A stretch of DNA of 64,000 nucleotides, taken from Pelomonas sp. BJYL3 (GTDB taxonomy: Bacteria > Pseudomonadota > Gammaproteobacteria > Burkholderiales > Burkholderiaceae_C). The notes under the pieces are model-generated. The model saw only the letters and a list, made by a program, of their open reading frames with translations, was not told the origin of the DNA and did no database searches. Shown here piece by piece: positions 61,351 to 64,000 of this stretch. The stretch is from assembly GCF_027257975.1 (NCBI RefSeq), contig NZ_JANZKX010000001.1, positions 186,001 through 250,000 of the forward strand, read 5' to 3'. Position numbers and translations under genes: made by a program. How positions within the stretch are numbered: the stretch's first letter is position 1; each line of letters begins with the position of its first letter.

Positions 61351-64000
61351 TCATTCATTGATCTTAAGGGACGGAGTCCCCAGGTACACCCGCCAAGCCT
61401 GTGTGTCCGCCCATTCGCGCTGTAGCCAAGCCTCCATCGCTCCGGAAGCGTGCGTTCGTGCTTCAGCAGCTCTTGCTCCGAAGGGGCAGTCGGCGAGGGC
61501 CTCCGGCCAGCCAGTACTCCAGACCTGCTGCCAGCCCTCGACATCGCATTCGGGTTCAGGCAAATGCCAGCCGGGACGGCTCGGTGCTTCCTTTTGGCCG
61601 ATCAGCGCAGTGCGCCGAGCAATCAAAGATCGGAGCGATTCGGCCAAGCCGCTGCCGGCATCCGGCGCCGCCTCAGCAAACACCCCCCAGCACCCCCCCC
61701 CGGGAACCGCAAAGGCAGGGACAGAGATGAAGGGAATGCCCAGACCTTGCTCCCGTGCCAGGGTCCGCAGCTGAAGGCGCAAGCTTGAGCGCCAGTGGCG
61801 AGATGCCCAGAATCGCCGGGCTTCCCACGGCTCACATCGAAGCAGCAGGGCACTGGCCTGAGCGTTCGGAGGCAGTGCCACCTCTTGCATGACAGGCCCC
61901 AACTCGCGCCAGGCTTCACCCTCTACGGCTGGCAGAGGCGTCTGACAGTCATCGGTCCGCTGTCCCTTGAACGCCCCGTCCGCAAGCCACAGGCGAATCG
62001 GCAAATGGCGCCGACGTGCGGCGGGGCTGGTCTTGTCCACACTGGCATTGCTCCGGCCAAATTCGCTCAGCCATGCACTGAGCTGTGAAGGCGTCCGCCC
62101 CGCATCGCGCATCATCCGGCCGACGAGGTTCTCGAACGACGGATCCCGCACTTCTTCGTTGGCCAGCCTGCGAAGGACCTCCAGCGCCGCCTCCTGGTCT
62201 TCCCGCGCATCGAAGTCACCCAGGACTCGAAGCCATGCGTGCATGGCCCTGACCTGCCAATCCCGACGCCCTCGCAGAGACAGCTCCACCACCGTACCCC
62301 TCAGGTGCCATTCCTTGGTCTGCCCAAACCCGTAGTGACTGGGCCCCAGCACGCCGTCGCGCGAACGCCCCCGTTCCAAGGCAATCAGCGCGCGAACTCG
62401 GTCCGCTTCATCTAGAGCCGACAGATCGACCTGGGCTCGCATCGTTGCAATGAACGGCTCCTTGGGATTCCCCGGATGCTCGCAAACTGGCCAGTTGAGG
62501 CGGCGCCACTCGGCAACGATGTGCCCGGGCGGCAGCCTCCCCCAGCCATCAAATACGAACGGAGCTGGCGCGGCATCAGAAGCCGACCGCTCGATGGGCG
62601 GGAGCTGCGGCAGGTCAGGCCAGACGCTGGGTTGTGGGACCCGCTGGCGCCATCGATCCAGCCAGGCCAGGCGCTGCGAGCGATCACCGGGAACCGTCCA
62701 TGCCGTCATGTCAGTCCAACGAAGCCGGGGCAGCGTCCGCTCGTTCGCGAAGCGCGATGCATGAGATGCGCAATCCTGAAACAAGGCTCGGCCCGAGCAA
62801 CTGGACAGTGCCGTGGCCATTTGGAAGCCCCATTGCGCTCGAGATGCGACGGGCGCCCACCGCCGGCTCTCCGCTGCCAGCCCCTCATATCGGATGGCGG
62901 CCTCGCCCGCCTTCAGGCCCCACTGCTGCCACCACGATTCGATGGCCTGCCGCATCGAGGACATCTGGCTCCGACCGGCGTCCGTGAGGTGCAGACGCAG
63001 CCACCAGCGGTCCGCCGCCTCGAAGTAGCGGCTCGCAAAGTTGACGGACAAATCCTTGATCCATCCCCTGGCCCGCAACAGCTGGCGCAGGCTGCCTGGA
63101 TGGGCGCCTTCCATCTGCGACACCCAGAACTCGCCAACATCGCGCGATCGGAGCTCAGGTGTGGCCCAGACAAGCCACAACTCCTGCGCATGCTCGAATC
63201 CCTCCACCGCCGCGATGGCTCCGGAAAACTCCGGGCGCCACAAGGGCCGGGGATCCTGCGCACGCCGGCGGTCGCCGCCGCAGCGCACGCCCTGCCCAGG
63301 CGGAGCCTCGCGAACATGCCAGGCGGACTCCAGGATTCGCTGCATTTCGCGCAAAGGGAACGGCGACACAAACACCCATGACAGCGCGCAGGGCTTGTGC
63401 TGAACAGCGGACATCCGCTCGGCCTGATGCGCAATGGCCTCCGCACTTGCCAGCGGCAGGCTTGATTCGCTGCCAGAACGGAAACGCGCCGCAGGATGGT
63501 CGCGATCGACTGCCAAGCCCTCGATCTTCTCGAGGATCTGAGAATCCTGTCCTTGGAACTCTCGCCATTCCCGCTCCAGCTCCTGGATCTGTTGGCGAAC
63601 GGTAACGACGGGATAGGCCCGCGGCTTCAGCGCGGCATCAAGACGCTGCAGCAGCTCGCGACTCCTTCCGGCCTCCACTGCGGCAAAGTAGACCGTGTCC
63701 GTGTCGCGAGTCTTGAACCAATAGTCCCCCAGATGCTGCCGCCTCACCCAGGGAATGACCGCCTCCGATTCCGGCGATGCCGCATAGCCCACCAAATGCT
63801 CGCGCAGGTGCGCCAGCCCGTCATATGCGCGAGGTTCGTCGAAGCTTCCGTAGGCGACGTGAGCCGTCACCTCTGCGCGCTCCACGGCGGCATCCTGCAC
63901 CAGCAGAACCTTGGTTCCGCGAGCGTCTGTCCATTCCTTGAACGCCAGCACGCGCCCAGCAGATTCGGCCCGCGACGCCGCAGATGCGGTCGCGCACGCA
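61351..64000 (-). CDS. Insulinase-like M16 zinc metallopeptidase, 5' end outside window
   Basis: At least 882 codons, open to the right edge. Numbered from the GTG at 63951, the inverted zinc motif HLREH is at 48-52 in GLAHLREHLVGYA. A Glu-rich helix (ELEREWREF, 124-132) supplies the third ligand about 76 residues later, and DHPAARFRSGS matches the M16 pattern after it. The length suits a single-chain M16A protein with two catalytic-type and two inactive halves. The sequence before the GTG reads ACATASAASRAESAGR, like the end of a signal peptide or lipobox, so the real start probably lies outside the window and the enzyme may be exported. The rest is highly divergent. It could process the downstream peptide. 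Confidence 0.8.
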   Translation of the reverse strand, partial: ACATASAASRAESAGRVLAFKEWTDARGTKVLLVQDAAVERAEVTAHVAYGSFDEPRAYDGLAHLREHLVGYAASPESEAVIPWVRRQHLGDYWFKTRDTDTVYFAAVEAGRSRELLQRLDAALKPRAYPVVTVRQQIQELEREWREFQGQDSQILEKIEGLAVDRDHPAARFRSGSESSLPLASAEAIAHQAERMSAVQHKPCALSWVFVSPFPLREMQRILESAWHVREAPPGQGVRCGGDRRRAQDPRPLWRPEFSGAIAAVEGFEHAQELWLVWATPELRSRDVGEFWVSQMEGAHPGSLRQLLRARGWIKDLSVNFASRYFEAADRWWLRLHLTDAGRSQMSSMRQAIESWWQQWGLKAGEAAIRYEGLAAESRRWAPVASRAQWGFQMATALSSCSGRALFQDCASHASRFANERTLPRLRWTDMTAWTVPGDRSQRLAWLDRWRQRVPQPSVWPDLPQLPPIERSASDAAPAPFVFDGWGRLPPGHIVAEWRRLNWPVCEHPGNPKEPFIATMRAQVDLSALDEADRVRALIALERGRSRDGVLGPSHYGFGQTKEWHLRGTVVELSLRGRRDWQVRAMHAWLRVLGDFDAREDQEAALEVLRRLANEEVRDPSFENLVGRMMRDAGRTPSQLSAWLSEFGRSNASVDKTSPAARRRHLPIRLWLADGAFKGQRTDDCQTPLPAVEGEAWRELGPVMQEVALPPNAQASALLLRCEPWEARRFWASRHWRSSLRLQLRTLAREQGLGIPFISVPAFAVPGGGCWGVFAEAAPDAGSGLAESLRSLIARRTALIGQKEAPSRPGWHLPEPECDVEGWQQVWSTGWPEALADCPFGARAAEARTHASGAMEAWLQREWADTQAWRVYLGTPSLKINE

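Overview
The window is chromosomal DNA from a high-GC betaproteobacterium of the order Burkholderiales, probably near Roseateles, Mitsuaria, Rubrivivax or Leptothrix. This rests on gene order: rpsB-tsf-pyrH-frr-uppS-cdsA-dxr-rseP-bamA-skp-lpxD-fabZ-lpxA-lpxB-rnhB, then divergent ppsA/ppsR, and ndk-rlmN-pilW-rodZ-ispG-hisS-yfgM-bamB-der-hfq-hflX-hflK-hflC-hisZ-purA. Strong G/C at third codon positions produces long shadow ORFs opposite most genes. The family-level placement is inference. No rRNA, insertion sequence, prophage or CRISPR array was seen.

Layout. 1-3.8 kb: the N-terminus of a membrane symporter, PEP synthase (ppsA) and its regulator (ppsR). 3.8-4.04 kb: a mosaic of inverted repeats ending in a terminator. 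4.07-19.2 kb, minus strand: a dense cluster for translation (rpsB, tsf, frr), UMP kinase, isoprenoid and phospholipid precursors (dxr, uppS, cdsA), outer-membrane assembly (rseP, bamA, skp) and lipid A (lpxD, fabZ, lpxA, lpxB). Many genes overlap by 1-4 nt. 19.6-22.5 kb, plus strand: a DadA-like oxidoreductase and the NAD(P)HX repair enzyme nnr. 22.5-25.0 kb: rnr and a tRNA-Leu(CAG). 25.3-42.2 kb, minus strand: a 16-gene run from ndk down to a phosphoribosyltransferase. 42.35-46.7 kb: rluB, scpB, rluD. 46.8-52.8 kb: bamD, a DinG-type helicase, a DUF465 protein, a PP2C phosphatase, an unknown exported protein and zapE. 52.8-58.6 kb: lpdA-odhB-odhA (2-oxoglutarate dehydrogenase complex), with a leader that looks like the Burkholderiales sucA RNA motif. 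59.0-59.85 kb: a 2OG-Fe(II) oxygenase.

The most unusual part is the right end, 59.9-64.0 kb on the minus strand. Three ORFs are packed as an operon: an insulinase-like M16 metallopeptidase that runs off the window, a JmjC/cupin-fold Fe(II) oxygenase with an intact HxD...H triad, and a 63-residue peptide. The peptide has a perfect Shine-Dalgarno, a leader ending ELLQAVAGG and an Asn-rich, Cys-free core with two NNERN copies. A bidirectional terminator closes the operon. I read this as a candidate ribosomally made, post-translationally hydroxylated peptide (RiPP-like) system that may be undescribed. The reading is inference from sequence features, and the upstream part lies outside the window.
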